Shown piece by piece: positions 47,492-56,030 of a stretch of DNA of 64,000 bases. Every line of letters starts with the position of its first letter. The first letter of the stretch is position 1. Under the pieces are notes generated by a model. The model was not told the origin of the DNA. It saw only the letters and a program-made list of their open reading frames with translations, and searched no databases. Both the position numbers and the translations under genes were made by a program. The DNA is from Streptomyces tropicalis (GTDB taxonomy: Bacteria > Actinomycetota > Actinomycetes > Streptomycetales > Streptomycetaceae): assembly GCF_029269835.1 (NCBI RefSeq), contig NZ_JARJBB010000003.1, positions 124,001 to 188,000 on the forward strand, in the 5' to 3' direction.

Positions 47492-47593
47492 CTTCCGTTT
47501 GCGGCGCCCGGCCGTTCCGGTTCGTGTTCCGAGGCATGGGCCCGTGCCCGGCTCGGGGGCACGCGTGTTCCGTGCCCGCAGGCGCGGGGACCG

Positions 47594-47983
47594 TCAGCGG
47601 CCGGGGGTGCGTACCGCGCGGGGGCCGGTGACCTCCGCGCCCAGGGCGCCGACGCGGCGGCGCAGTTCCCGGTCGGCGGTGACGACGAGCGCGGGCCGGT
47701 CGCCCGCCCGGCCCACCAGCTCCACGATCAGGTCGTCGCCGCTGCCGGGCGCCGCCTCGACCCGGACCCCCGGCACGGCGGCCACCCCGCGCGCGGCGCC
47801 CTCGACGACCAGGACGACCTCCACCGGGCCGGGCAGCCCCGGGACGCCGTCGGCGGCGAGCCGGTCCCGCAGCCGCTCCGCGGCCCCCCGGCGGTCCCGC
47901 CACCAGCCGTCGGGCACGGACCCCACGACGTTCGCGCCGTCGACGATCACGAGCAGGGGAGCGGTGCCGGGGTCCTCGTCCAT
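47594..47983 (-). CDS. NYN/PIN-like domain protein
   Basis: A 129-residue single-domain protein. LLVIVDGANVVGSVPDGWWRDR gives the first acidic residue of a NYN/PIN nuclease (VDGAN), PGSGDDLIVELV the second, and ALVVTADRELRRRVGALGAEV the third (TADRELR). The triad of Asp residues suggests metal-dependent RNA cleavage, as in YacP/Rae1-like proteins. It is followed downstream on the + strand by a terminator. No toxin-antitoxin partner is seen. Confidence 0.8.
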   Translation of the reverse strand: MDEDPGTAPLLVIVDGANVVGSVPDGWWRDRRGAAERLRDRLAADGVPGLPGPVEVVLVVEGAARGVAAVPGVRVEAAPGSGDDLIVELVGRAGDRPALVVTADRELRRRVGALGAEVTGPRAVRTPGR

Positions 47984-48044
47984 GGCCCCAGCCTGACACG
48001 CCCGCCCGGGCCGCGGTGGGCGGACGTGCGTCCGGGGCGGTTCG

Positions 48045-49010
48045 TCAGGCGCCCCGGGCCCAGCGTGCGGTGATCGTGCCCACCGCCGCCACCGCCCGCG
48101 CCCGGCGGGCCGCGTCGTCCCGCACCGCGTGCGCGAACTCCACGTGCAGGAAGGCGAGGTCCTCGGTGTCGGCCAGGCCGCCCTGCACGTTCTCGCGGCC
48201 CTCCAGCGGACAGGAGCGGGCCCAGGCCCGGCACACGGCGAACCCCTTCCCGCGCAGGGCGTCGGCGAGCAGCCGGCCGTCCGAACGGCCCGCCGTGCCC
48301 CGGCCGGTGGAGGCGACGACGTCGTAGCCGGGTGCGGAGTCGTCGGCGAAGCCGTGCACCTGCACGCCGGGCAGCCCGCGCCGGGCCAGCTCGGCGCAGA
48401 CCGCGTCGAAGACGGTGTCCCGGCGGTGCGCCACGTCCGCGGAGTCCCCACGTCCTGATTTGCGATGTGCTCCCGCAATCACAAGGATTCCGCCCGGGGT
48501 GCCGCGCAGCACCCCCACGCCCACCTGCTCGCTGTTCTGGTCGGACAGCGGGTGCGGCACCTGGACCGACCAGTGCCGGCCGTGGCCGAGGTCGAGGTAG
48601 ATCCGCCCCCAGCCGCGCGGTGTGGCGGCCTCCTCGGTGCGGTCGGCGATCTCGGCGAAGGCGCGCCCCGACACCTGGTCGACCACGGTCCGCAAGGTGA
48701 AGTCCCTTTGGGAGAGCAGCTGTTCCGCCTGGCCGCGATGGCCGTCCAGGAGCAGCCCGACCGCCTGCGCGACGCCCTCCCGGTCGGCCCGCCGGGGAGG
48801 CTGGTAGCCGTGCCCGGGACCGAACCGGCTCGTCCAGTCGGCGACGGAACGCGCCAGGTCGATGCTCCCCGGGCGGTCGCCGGCCCGGCCGGCGGTGGCC
48901 CCGCCCGTGCTGCGGGACGTGCGGATCAGCGCGGTGGCCGCCCCGGCGAGACCGGCGATGACCAGCAGAATTGTTGCGATCGTTATGATGCGCGAGCGGT
49001 TGGCTCTCAT
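48045..49010 (-). CDS. Membrane-anchored protein with Zn-peptidase-like motifs, divergent from capA
   Basis: A 321-residue protein with an N-terminal transmembrane segment (IITIATILLVIAGLAGAATA) and an exported domain. Conserved-looking acidic/His clusters are VPHPLSDQNSE (H153, E161), IAGAHRK (H182), DVAHRRDTVF (H195), VQVHGF (H219) and FLHVEF (E291). The spacing of an H..E pair, later His and a C-terminal Glu recalls zinc amidohydrolases such as phage poly-gamma-glutamate hydrolase PghP, but this is only a resemblance. It starts 20 bases from capA in the opposite direction, so a role in cap-polymer turnover is an inference. Confidence 0.5.
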   Translation of the reverse strand: MRANRSRIITIATILLVIAGLAGAATALIRTSRSTGGATAGRAGDRPGSIDLARSVADWTSRFGPGHGYQPPRRADREGVAQAVGLLLDGHRGQAEQLLSQRDFTLRTVVDQVSGRAFAEIADRTEEAATPRGWGRIYLDLGHGRHWSVQVPHPLSDQNSEQVGVGVLRGTPGGILVIAGAHRKSGRGDSADVAHRRDTVFDAVCAELARRGLPGVQVHGFADDSAPGYDVVASTGRGTAGRSDGRLLADALRGKGFAVCRAWARSCPLEGRENVQGGLADTEDLAFLHVEFAHAVRDDAARRARAVAAVGTITARWARGA

Positions 49011-49030
49011 GGTTGTATCAAGATATCCCG

Positions 49031-50248
49031 GTGACCAGACCCCGTAGCCGTTCCCTGATCCTCCCGCTCCCGCTCCTGCTCGTGGCCGCCGTCGCGGGCT
49101 GCGGCCTCGTCTCCGGCGCGACCGACGACAAGGGCGGCGGACGCACCTTCACCGTCGCCGCGGCGGGGGACATCCTGATGCACCCCGAGCTCGTCGACCA
49201 GGCGCGCAAGGACGCCCGGCGGACGGGCCGCGGCGTGGGCGGACTGGACTTCGGCCCGATGATGGCCGGCATCAAGCCGGTGATCAGCAAGGCGGACCTG
49301 GCGATCTGCCACTACGAGCCGGTGATGGGCGGGCCGAACGGCCCCTTCGAGGGTTTCCCGGACTTCCGGGTGCCACCGCAGACCGCGCAGACGATCAAGG
49401 ACCTCGGCTACGACACCTGCTCCACCGCCTCCAACCACACCCTCGACCACGGCTACGACGGCGTGAAGCGCACCCTGGACGCCCTCGACGCCGCCAAGGT
49501 GAAGCACACCGGCTCCTTCCGGACCGAGCAGGAGTCGCTCACCCCGCTGGTCATGGACGTCAAGGGCGTCAAGGTCGCGCAGATCTCCTTCGCCTACGGG
49601 TTCAACGAGCCGCACCGGCTGCCCAAGGACAAGCCGTGGCTGGCCAACCGGATGGACCTGGGCCGGATCAAGGCGGCCGAGCAGCGGGCCCGCAAGGCCG
49701 GGGCCGAGGTGGTGATCCTCTCGCTGCACTGGGGCCGGGAGCACTACCCGAACCCCTCCGCGGGGCAGCTCGACTTCGCCCGGCAGATCGCCCGGGAGAC
49801 CGGCGTCAACCTGGTCATCGGGCACCACGCGCACGTCGTGCAGCCGATGGAGAAGGTCGACGGCACCTGGATCGCGTACGGCCTGGGCAACCAGATCGCC
49901 CGGCACGAGGTGCCGACCGGCCTGACCGAGGAGGGCGTGATCGCCTGGTTCACCTTCACCGAACGCGGCCCCGGCGACTGGGACGTGCGGCCCCGCTTCG
50001 AGCCGACGCTGCTGGAGATCCCGCCGGACACCGAGAACACCGCGGGCGGCGGCACGACCACCGCGACGGACGACGACGCCCGGGACTACCGGCTGCTGGA
50101 CGTGCCGGTCGCGCTCCGCGACGACAAGACCCTCACCGGCCGTCAGCGCGCCCGGCTGCGCCTCGCCTTCGAGCGCACCGAGGGCACCCTGCTGAACCGC
50201 GGCGCGGCCGAGGACGGGCTCCAGCCGCTGACCCGGTTGCCTGAATAG
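49031..50248 (+). CDS. capA: CapA-family poly-gamma-glutamate-associated lipoprotein
   Basis: A 405-residue protein. A signal peptide with lipobox (LLLVAAVAGCG, Cys about 21) is followed by a calcineurin-like CapA domain. Motifs: AAAGDILMHPELV, SNHTLDHGYDGVKRTLDAL, VVILSLHWGREH, LVIGHHAHVVQPMEKVDG and IAYGLGNQI. CapA/PgsA takes part in export or anchoring of poly-gamma-glutamate, and its phosphatase-like metal site is conserved in the family. GTG 49031 is preferred since the upstream TTG (49013) is non-hydrophobic and without a site. A TATGAT (48984-48989) could be its -10. Confidence 0.88.
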   Translation: MTRPRSRSLILPLPLLLVAAVAGCGLVSGATDDKGGGRTFTVAAAGDILMHPELVDQARKDARRTGRGVGGLDFGPMMAGIKPVISKADLAICHYEPVMGGPNGPFEGFPDFRVPPQTAQTIKDLGYDTCSTASNHTLDHGYDGVKRTLDALDAAKVKHTGSFRTEQESLTPLVMDVKGVKVAQISFAYGFNEPHRLPKDKPWLANRMDLGRIKAAEQRARKAGAEVVILSLHWGREHYPNPSAGQLDFARQIARETGVNLVIGHHAHVVQPMEKVDGTWIAYGLGNQIARHEVPTGLTEEGVIAWFTFTERGPGDWDVRPRFEPTLLEIPPDTENTAGGGTTTATDDDARDYRLLDVPVALRDDKTLTGRQRARLRLAFERTEGTLLNRGAAEDGLQPLTRLPE

Positions 50249-50258
50249 CGACGCCTTC

Positions 50259-50278
50259 TGCCCGGTCTTGATCGGGCA
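50259..50278 (+). terminator. Hairpin after capA
   Basis: TGCCCG (50259-50264) and CGGGCA (50273-50278) pair over an 8-base loop and are followed by AAA. This is a short stem, so termination may be partial. Confidence 0.45.
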
Positions 50279-50307
50279 AAACATGAATGTTGCGCAGATC
50301 ACGTCGC

Positions 50308-50340
50308 CCTTACCGCAACTTCACCTGGTCCTTACGTGTC
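50308..50340 (+). promoter_or_regulatory. Three contiguous 11-base repeats, PHO-box-like
   Basis: CCTTACCGCAA (50308-50318), CTTCACCTGGT (50319-50329) and CCTTACGTGTC (50330-50340) follow each other without gaps and share a C-Y-T-Y-A-C core. Streptomyces PHO boxes are tandem 11-base repeats of GTTCACC type, so this may bind PhoP. It lies about 115 bases upstream of the HAMP protein gene that leads capBC. Confidence 0.42.
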
Positions 50341-50455
50341 TCAGGATTCCGGGTGCACCAGTCCCACCGGTGCCCCCGGAACGCATCCTGCCCGAGCATC
50401 ACTCCTGCCACCCGCGGGGGACCGACCGCTCGCACGAGCCCGAGAGGACCGTCCC

Positions 50456-52825
50456 TTGGCGTCTGTGCCCCCGGCGCGGCAGCACCGAGCCCGCCGACGA
50501 GCCGACATGTCACTCATCGGGGGGATCCGCCCCCCGATCGCGGTCCTGTCGGTGCTGCTGCTGTCGCTCGCCGGTGTCACGGCCCTCGTGCTGGGCCGCG
50601 CGGACAACGCCGGCGTGCCCAGGGCGGTGCTCACCTCCCAGCAGCACTTCGCCGAGGACGGCGCCATCGCGCTGCGGGCCTCCATCGACGAGTCGGTCAC
50701 CGACCTGACCCGGTCCGCCGCGCTCTTCAGCGCCGGCCGGCCGGTCTCGGCGGACGCCGCCCTGGACAAGCTCGGCAGCACCTACCAGAAGTGGATGGGC
50801 ACCGCCGTCGTCGAGGTGCGCAGCGGGAAGCTGCTCGCCGCGCGCGGCGAGACCGTGCCGCTGACGTCCGTGGACACCGCCACCCTCGGCGACCAGGGCG
50901 GCCTCGCGCCGCGCATGGTGAAGCTGAGGAACGGCGAGGTGCGGCTGGTGTCCTTCGCCCTGCTGTCCTGGCCGGACCGGCCGCAGCTGCTGCTCGTGGC
51001 CTCCAACAACCTGAAGTTCCCCGGGATCAGCCTCGGTCAGTTCCGGGCCATCGCGGTCGTGGACCGCAGCGGAGCGATCCTCAGCAGCGACGGCATCGCC
51101 GAGCCGGAGCAGGTCCGCACCAGCCTCGACCACCAGGAGATCACCGCCTCCCACCGGCAGCTGAAGGACTTCGCCCGGCGCGTCGCCCGCGCGGCCGGAC
51201 AGGATCCGCGCCGCAGCAGGGAACCCGGCATGGGCGGCTACCAGGGCGTCAGCGGCAGCCTGGTCGGCGGGCCGGTGCTCGGCGACCCGACCGTCGCCGG
51301 GTACGCCACCCTGGCCGCCCCCGCCCCCGGCGAGATCACCACCGCCACCGGCCTCGGCCTGTCCGTGGTCGCCATGGTCCGGGCCGGCGACGACCCGACC
51401 CGCACCACCACCTCGCCCGTCTTCGGCCTGCTCGCCGGCGCCGCGCTCCTGCTCGTCGGCGGCCTCGCCGTGGGCGTGCTGCTCGGCACCGTGCAACGGC
51501 CGCTGATCCGGTTGTTCCTGGAGTCCCGCCGGCTCACCCGCGGCGACCTGACCCGGCCCGTCACCGTCCCCGGTTACGGCGAGGCCCGTCGCATCGGCAC
51601 CGCCCTCGAACGGCTGCGGCGGCAGCTGCTCGGCGAGCCCGCCGGCCCCTCCGCCGCGCCCGCCCGTCCGCGCGGCGCGCGGCGCGCCGGCACCAGGGCG
51701 CTGCTCGTGGTCTGCGCGGTGGTCCTGCTCGCCTGGGCCGCGCCGCTGATGCTGCTCCTCAACCGCGCGGACGGCACCGCCGTGGTCCCGCAGCAGCTCG
51801 TCAACGACCAGCGCGAGCGCACCGACACCCTCAGCGACCGCGTCCGCCGCGCCCTCAACGAGGGCGAGGTCGACCTCCAGTCGGTCGCCTCCCTCATCGG
51901 CAACCGGACCGAGCCCGCGGACATGGACAAGGTGCTGGAGCGCACCTACCACGAGAACCAGCGCTACCGCTCGCTCTACGTCGTCGACGCCGGCGGCGCG
52001 ATCCTGGCCCGAGAGGGCAAGGAGCCCCGCGTGGTCCAGTCCCGGCGCGCCGCCGAGACCTCGATCCGGTTGCTGGGCCGCGGTGGCAAGGAGCCCGTCG
52101 TCGTCGGCTCCGCCGAGATCCCCGGGCGGCAGGGCGCGGCGCTGGTCGGCGAGTTCCGGGTGGAGTTCCTCAACGCGCTGCTGATGCGGCCGGGCCTCGG
52201 CGTGGTGCGTCTCGTGGACGACCGGAGCCGGGTCATCGCCGGGAACACCGGCTTCCTCGCCTTCCAGTCGCTGCCCGACCGCCGGCTGGAGGACCTGGTC
52301 GCCGCCACCGGCCAGCGCCTGGGCAGGAAGGCCCGCGCGGGCGGCGTGCTCTACCGCGACCACGGGGTGCGCATCGCCGCCGCCGCGCCCTTCGCGGGCA
52401 GCGGCCCCGCCGAGTCGCTCGGCTGGAGCGTGGTCAGCTGGCAGCCCGCCGACCGCCTCGCCATCCCGGAGTACGACGCCCAGAACCGCACCGTCCTGGC
52501 CGGCCTGCTCGGCGCCGCCGCGGCCGTCGCCTGCCTCGGCTGGATGCACATCGTGGTGGCCCGGCCGCTGCGGACGCTGGCCGACCGGGCCGAGGCCCTG
52601 GCCGGCGGCGACCGCCGCACGGTGCTCTTCCCGCAGCACCACGACGAGGTGGGAGCGGTCACCCGCTCCCTGGAACTCGTCCGCCAGCAGCTCCAGGACC
52701 AGCGCCGGCAGCAGCCGCACCCGGGCGCCCCGCGGGCCCGGGACGGCGCGCCCGACCCGGTGCGGCCCGTGTCCGGTCCGCACGATCCCCACGGTCCGCA
52801 GGACCAGCAGTACGTAAGGAACTGA
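50456..52825 (+). CDS. Membrane protein with two extracytoplasmic sensor modules and two HAMP domains
   Basis: A 789-residue protein if TTG 50456 (site GAGAGGA 8 bases upstream) is used; ATG 50507 is the alternative without a site. Layout: TM (IAVLSVLLLSLAGVTALVL), extracytoplasmic Cache-like module (about 60-330), TM, HAMP (RPLIRLFLESRRLTRGDLTR), Pro-rich linker, TM (LLVVCAVVLLAWAAPLMLLL), second Cache-like module, TM, HAMP (ARPLRTLADRAEALAGGDRR), Gln/Pro-rich tail. It has no kinase, cyclase, phosphatase or methyl-accepting output domain. It lies 6 bases upstream of capB and is probably co-transcribed, so it may sense polymer or envelope state, or serve as scaffold. Confidence 0.78.
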   Translation: MASVPPARQHRARRRADMSLIGGIRPPIAVLSVLLLSLAGVTALVLGRADNAGVPRAVLTSQQHFAEDGAIALRASIDESVTDLTRSAALFSAGRPVSADAALDKLGSTYQKWMGTAVVEVRSGKLLAARGETVPLTSVDTATLGDQGGLAPRMVKLRNGEVRLVSFALLSWPDRPQLLLVASNNLKFPGISLGQFRAIAVVDRSGAILSSDGIAEPEQVRTSLDHQEITASHRQLKDFARRVARAAGQDPRRSREPGMGGYQGVSGSLVGGPVLGDPTVAGYATLAAPAPGEITTATGLGLSVVAMVRAGDDPTRTTTSPVFGLLAGAALLLVGGLAVGVLLGTVQRPLIRLFLESRRLTRGDLTRPVTVPGYGEARRIGTALERLRRQLLGEPAGPSAAPARPRGARRAGTRALLVVCAVVLLAWAAPLMLLLNRADGTAVVPQQLVNDQRERTDTLSDRVRRALNEGEVDLQSVASLIGNRTEPADMDKVLERTYHENQRYRSLYVVDAGGAILAREGKEPRVVQSRRAAETSIRLLGRGGKEPVVVGSAEIPGRQGAALVGEFRVEFLNALLMRPGLGVVRLVDDRSRVIAGNTGFLAFQSLPDRRLEDLVAATGQRLGRKARAGGVLYRDHGVRIAAAAPFAGSGPAESLGWSVVSWQPADRLAIPEYDAQNRTVLAGLLGAAAAVACLGWMHIVVARPLRTLADRAEALAGGDRRTVLFPQHHDEVGAVTRSLELVRQQLQDQRRQQPHPGAPRARDGAPDPVRPVSGPHDPHGPQDQQYVRN

Positions 52826-52831
52826 TCACCC

Positions 52832-54391
52832 GTGCTCTTCCTCTACACCGTGCTGCTGGTGTGCTGCGCGATCCTCCTCGTGGCGGGCATCGTGGAGCAG
52901 CGGCGGCACTTCACCAACCTGGACAGCCTCCCCACCCGGGTGCTCGTCAACGGCATCCGCGGCAAGTCCTCCATCACCCGGCTGTGTGCGGGCGCCCTGC
53001 GCGGCGGCGGCCTGACGACGGTCGCCAAGACCACCGGCACCGCCGCCCGGTTCATCCACCCCGACGCCACCGAGGAGCCGGTCTACCGCAAGTTCGGCAT
53101 CGCCAACGTCGTCGAGCAGATCGGCATCGTGCGGCGCGCGGCCGCGTACCGGCCGGACGCGCTCGTCATCGAGTGCATGGCCGTGATGCCGGCGCTGCAG
53201 GAGATCAACCAGTCCAAGCTGATCCGCTCCACCATCGGCGTGCTGTGCAACGTGCGCGAGGACCACCTCGCGGAGATGGGCCCCACCCTCGACGACGTGG
53301 CCCGCTCGCTGTGCCGGTCGATGCCCGAGGACGGCATCTGCGTCACCGCCGAGAAGGACCGCTTCCACATCCTCCAGGAGGAGGCCCACGCCCGGAACTG
53401 CCGGCTCGTCTACGCCGACCCCGAGACCGTCACCGACGAGGAGCTGCGCGGCTTCAGCTGGTTCACCTTCAAGGAGAACGTCGCCATCGCCCTCACGGTC
53501 GCCGAACTCCTCGGAGTGGACCGGGAGACGGCCCTGCAGGGCATGTACGACGCGCCGCCGGACCCGGGCGTGCTCTCCGTGGAGCGCTACCTCACCCCCG
53601 ACGGCCGCAAGCTGCGCTTCGCCAACGTCTTCGCCGCCAACGACCCCGAGTCGACGCTGATGAACATCAACCAGCTGCTCGACCTCGGCGCCGTGCACCG
53701 CCCGCTCAACGTCGTCATCAACTGCCGCCCCGACCGCGTCGAGCGCAACGGGCAGATGGGCGAGATCGTCCCGGACCTCGACCCCGAGCAGGTCTTCGTC
53801 ATCGGCCACCCCGCCAAGTCCGCGATCGACGCCATCCCCGCCGAGTACCGCGGGCGGGCCGTCGACCTCGGCGGCGACCGCCGCGACCCCGAGGAGTTCA
53901 TGGCCGAACTCCTCCGCCGGCTCGGCCCGGACAGCTCCCTCGTCGCCATCGGCAACATCCACGGCCAGGGCGAGGTCCTCCTGGAGCACCTCGCCGAACT
54001 CCCGCCCGACGACAGCCCCGACGAGACCCCCGTCACCCCCGACACCTCCGCGGCCCCGGCCCGGGGCACCGGCCCGGCCGGGCAGCCCGGGCGCTCCGGG
54101 CACCCCGAACACGTCGAGACGATGCAGCTGTACGCCCCGCGCATCGACCCCTACCAGGGCTACCCGGAGGCGTACGAGTCGCGGTACGCGCCCGCCCGCC
54201 AGGCCCCGCAGATCCCCCAGCAGCGCGAGACCGCGCACCCCCGCCCGGCCCGTGCGCACGCCCCGCAGGACGGCGCGGACCACCCCCGGGGCCAGGACCG
54301 CGAACAGCCCCGGGGCCTGTTCGAACCCCGCGTGCCCACGTACCCCGCAGACGACCACCAGCAGTGGCACAGCCCAGGAGAGCAGCGTTGA
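52832..54391 (+). CDS. capB: Poly-gamma-glutamate synthase subunit CapB/PgsB
   Basis: A 519-residue amide ligase of the Mur-ligase superfamily. One N-terminal transmembrane helix (FLYTVLLVCCAILLVAGIV) precedes the ATP loop VNGIRGKSSITR (41-47 in the GxRGKSS core). Also visible are TTGTAARFIHPDATEEPVYR, IECMAVMPALQE, CNVREDHLAEMG and NVFAANDPEST. These are signature CapB segments; the enzyme uses ATP to add glutamate to the growing gamma-linked chain. The last ~110 residues are Pro/Gln-rich and absent from Bacillus CapB. GTG 52832 follows AAGGAACTG. The stop overlaps capC (TTGA). Confidence 0.93.
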   Translation: MLFLYTVLLVCCAILLVAGIVEQRRHFTNLDSLPTRVLVNGIRGKSSITRLCAGALRGGGLTTVAKTTGTAARFIHPDATEEPVYRKFGIANVVEQIGIVRRAAAYRPDALVIECMAVMPALQEINQSKLIRSTIGVLCNVREDHLAEMGPTLDDVARSLCRSMPEDGICVTAEKDRFHILQEEAHARNCRLVYADPETVTDEELRGFSWFTFKENVAIALTVAELLGVDRETALQGMYDAPPDPGVLSVERYLTPDGRKLRFANVFAANDPESTLMNINQLLDLGAVHRPLNVVINCRPDRVERNGQMGEIVPDLDPEQVFVIGHPAKSAIDAIPAEYRGRAVDLGGDRRDPEEFMAELLRRLGPDSSLVAIGNIHGQGEVLLEHLAELPPDDSPDETPVTPDTSAAPARGTGPAGQPGRSGHPEHVETMQLYAPRIDPYQGYPEAYESRYAPARQAPQIPQQRETAHPRPARAHAPQDGADHPRGQDREQPRGLFEPRVPTYPADDHQQWHSPGEQR

Positions 54392-54870
54392 TCCCCTCCG
54401 TCCTCACCCCCGAGATCGCCGCGATCGGCATCGGCCTGGGCCTGATGTTCTCGCTGATGTGCTATCTGACGACCAACCTGTCGCCGGGCGGCATGATCAC
54501 CCCGGGCTGGCTCGCCCTCACCCTGATCGAGGACCTCCAGCGGGCCGCCCTCGTGGTCGGCGTCACCGTCCTCACCTACGTCACCACGCTCCTGCTGCAG
54601 CGCTTCGTGATCCTGTACGGCAAGCGGCTGTTCGCGGCCGTGGTGCTCTCCGGCGTGCTCATCCAGGCCACCGTGATCATCGTGCTCCAGATGGAGTTCC
54701 CGCTGCTGTACGCCAACCAGACCCTCGGCTTCATCGTGCCCGGCCTGATCGGCTACCAGCTGGTGCGCCAGCCCAAGGGCGCCACGCTGCTGTCCACCGG
54801 CACGGTCACCCTCGCCACCTACGTGGTGCTGACCGCCGGCATCCTCCTCGGCGCGCTGCCGTCCGCCTGA
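54388..54870 (+). CDS. capC: Poly-gamma-glutamate synthase subunit CapC/PgsC
   Basis: A 160-residue membrane protein with four or five hydrophobic segments. Signature: IGIGLGLMFSLMCYLTTNLS, PGGMITPGWLALTLIED and QTLGFIVPGLIGYQLVRQPK, as in CapC/PgsC. It forms the synthase core with CapB. TTG 54388 overlaps the capB stop; GGAG lies 8 bases before it, and no other start fits the conserved N-terminus. Tight coupling to capB supports a real complex. Confidence 0.9.
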   Translation: MIPSVLTPEIAAIGIGLGLMFSLMCYLTTNLSPGGMITPGWLALTLIEDLQRAALVVGVTVLTYVTTLLLQRFVILYGKRLFAAVVLSGVLIQATVIIVLQMEFPLLYANQTLGFIVPGLIGYQLVRQPKGATLLSTGTVTLATYVVLTAGILLGALPSA

Positions 54871-54905
54871 CCACCCCGTCCTCCCGCACACCTGGAGCCC
54901 CCACC

Positions 54906-55967
54906 ATGCCGAAGCGCAAAGGCCGTCCCGCCGTCCACGCGGCGACGGTGCTGGCACTGCTCGCGGGCAGCGCGTACTTCACCTACGAGCTGCGCCAGGA
55001 CGAACAGGCGAAGGTCCCGGCCGCGCAGACCGTCACCGACAACGCGGCCCTGCAGAACGGCGGCGGCCGGACCACCGGCAAGCAGGCCTGGGAGCGCCTG
55101 AACAACCCGGCCCGCTCGGTCCTGCGCGACGCCGGGGGAGCGGTCGTCGCCACCTTCACCGACGGCGCCCGCACCGCCACCCTCAAGGGCCCCTCGCGGA
55201 CCTTCGCCGAACCGGCCGCCACCACCTCCCGCGTCGTCACCGACGACTGGGTGCGCCTGATGCCCGAACCCTGGACCAAGGGCGCCGAGAAGCAGCAGTG
55301 GTTCAAGGACTGGTTCAAGAAGTACAACGGGAGCCAGGAGGACGACATCTTCGCGTTCGCCTTCCAGTACGTGCAGGGCGCCCCGGTGAAGAAGGACTCC
55401 TCGGGCGTCCCGTACGCCGGCGACGCGGTGTTCGGCCCGTTCAAGGAGGACGGCGTCGACCGCCTGGAGCAGAACGACTTCTACGACTACCTGGGCATCC
55501 CGTACACCTTCCGCAGCGGCACCACCCTCTACCCGCGCAAGGAGCGCTACCGCGCGCTGGACTGCTCCGGCTTCATGCGGATGGTGTGGGGGTACCGCGC
55601 CCGCTATCCGCTGATGGCGTCGAACACCGCCGGCGACGGACTGCCCCGGACCGCGGACGGCATCGCCCGCTCGAAGGCCGGCGTCGACATCATCAGGATC
55701 CAGGGGCCGGCGCCCTGGTACCGGCGGCCGGGCAACATCGACGTGCTCCAGCCCGGGGACCTGCTGTTCTTCAAGATGGACCACCGCACCGGCAACCACA
55801 TCGACCACGTCGCCCTCTACCTGGGCCCGGACACCGAGGGCCACCGCGTCTTCGTCTCCAGCCGCAAGGAGCAGAACGGCCCCACGATGGGCGACAAGGG
55901 AGGCGTCTCCCGCATCGACGGCAACGGCTTCTACGCCCAGCTGTTCCGCAGCGCCAAGCGCCTGTGA
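54906..55967 (+). CDS. NlpC/P60-family cell-wall or polyglutamate hydrolase
   Basis: A 353-residue exported protein, membrane-anchored by an N-terminal helix (VHAATVLALLAGSAYFTYEL). The C-terminal domain is NlpC/P60: nucleophile C220 in ALDCSGFMRMVWGY and catalytic H301 in NHIDHVALYLG, with PGDLLFF between. A long insert (about 115-210, QQWFKDWFKKYNGSQEDDIF) precedes the active site. It lies 35 bases after capC. B. subtilis PgdS, a gamma-glutamyl endohydrolase, is an NlpC/P60 enzyme in the pgs locus, so depolymerisation or chain-length control is the likely job. Confidence 0.85.
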   Translation: MPKRKGRPAVHAATVLALLAGSAYFTYELRQDEQAKVPAAQTVTDNAALQNGGGRTTGKQAWERLNNPARSVLRDAGGAVVATFTDGARTATLKGPSRTFAEPAATTSRVVTDDWVRLMPEPWTKGAEKQQWFKDWFKKYNGSQEDDIFAFAFQYVQGAPVKKDSSGVPYAGDAVFGPFKEDGVDRLEQNDFYDYLGIPYTFRSGTTLYPRKERYRALDCSGFMRMVWGYRARYPLMASNTAGDGLPRTADGIARSKAGVDIIRIQGPAPWYRRPGNIDVLQPGDLLFFKMDHRTGNHIDHVALYLGPDTEGHRVFVSSRKEQNGPTMGDKGGVSRIDGNGFYAQLFRSAKRL

Positions 55968-56030
55968 CCGGCGGGCCCGGGCGGCCGGATCCCGGCCCCG
56001 CGCCGCCCCCCGCCCGGCTACCGTGACCCC

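Noticed and set aside
50287..54870. A forward frame of over 1500 codons across the HAMP and capB genes
   Set aside because: It is a GC-driven shadow frame rich in Arg/Pro/Ala; only its end is real (capC).
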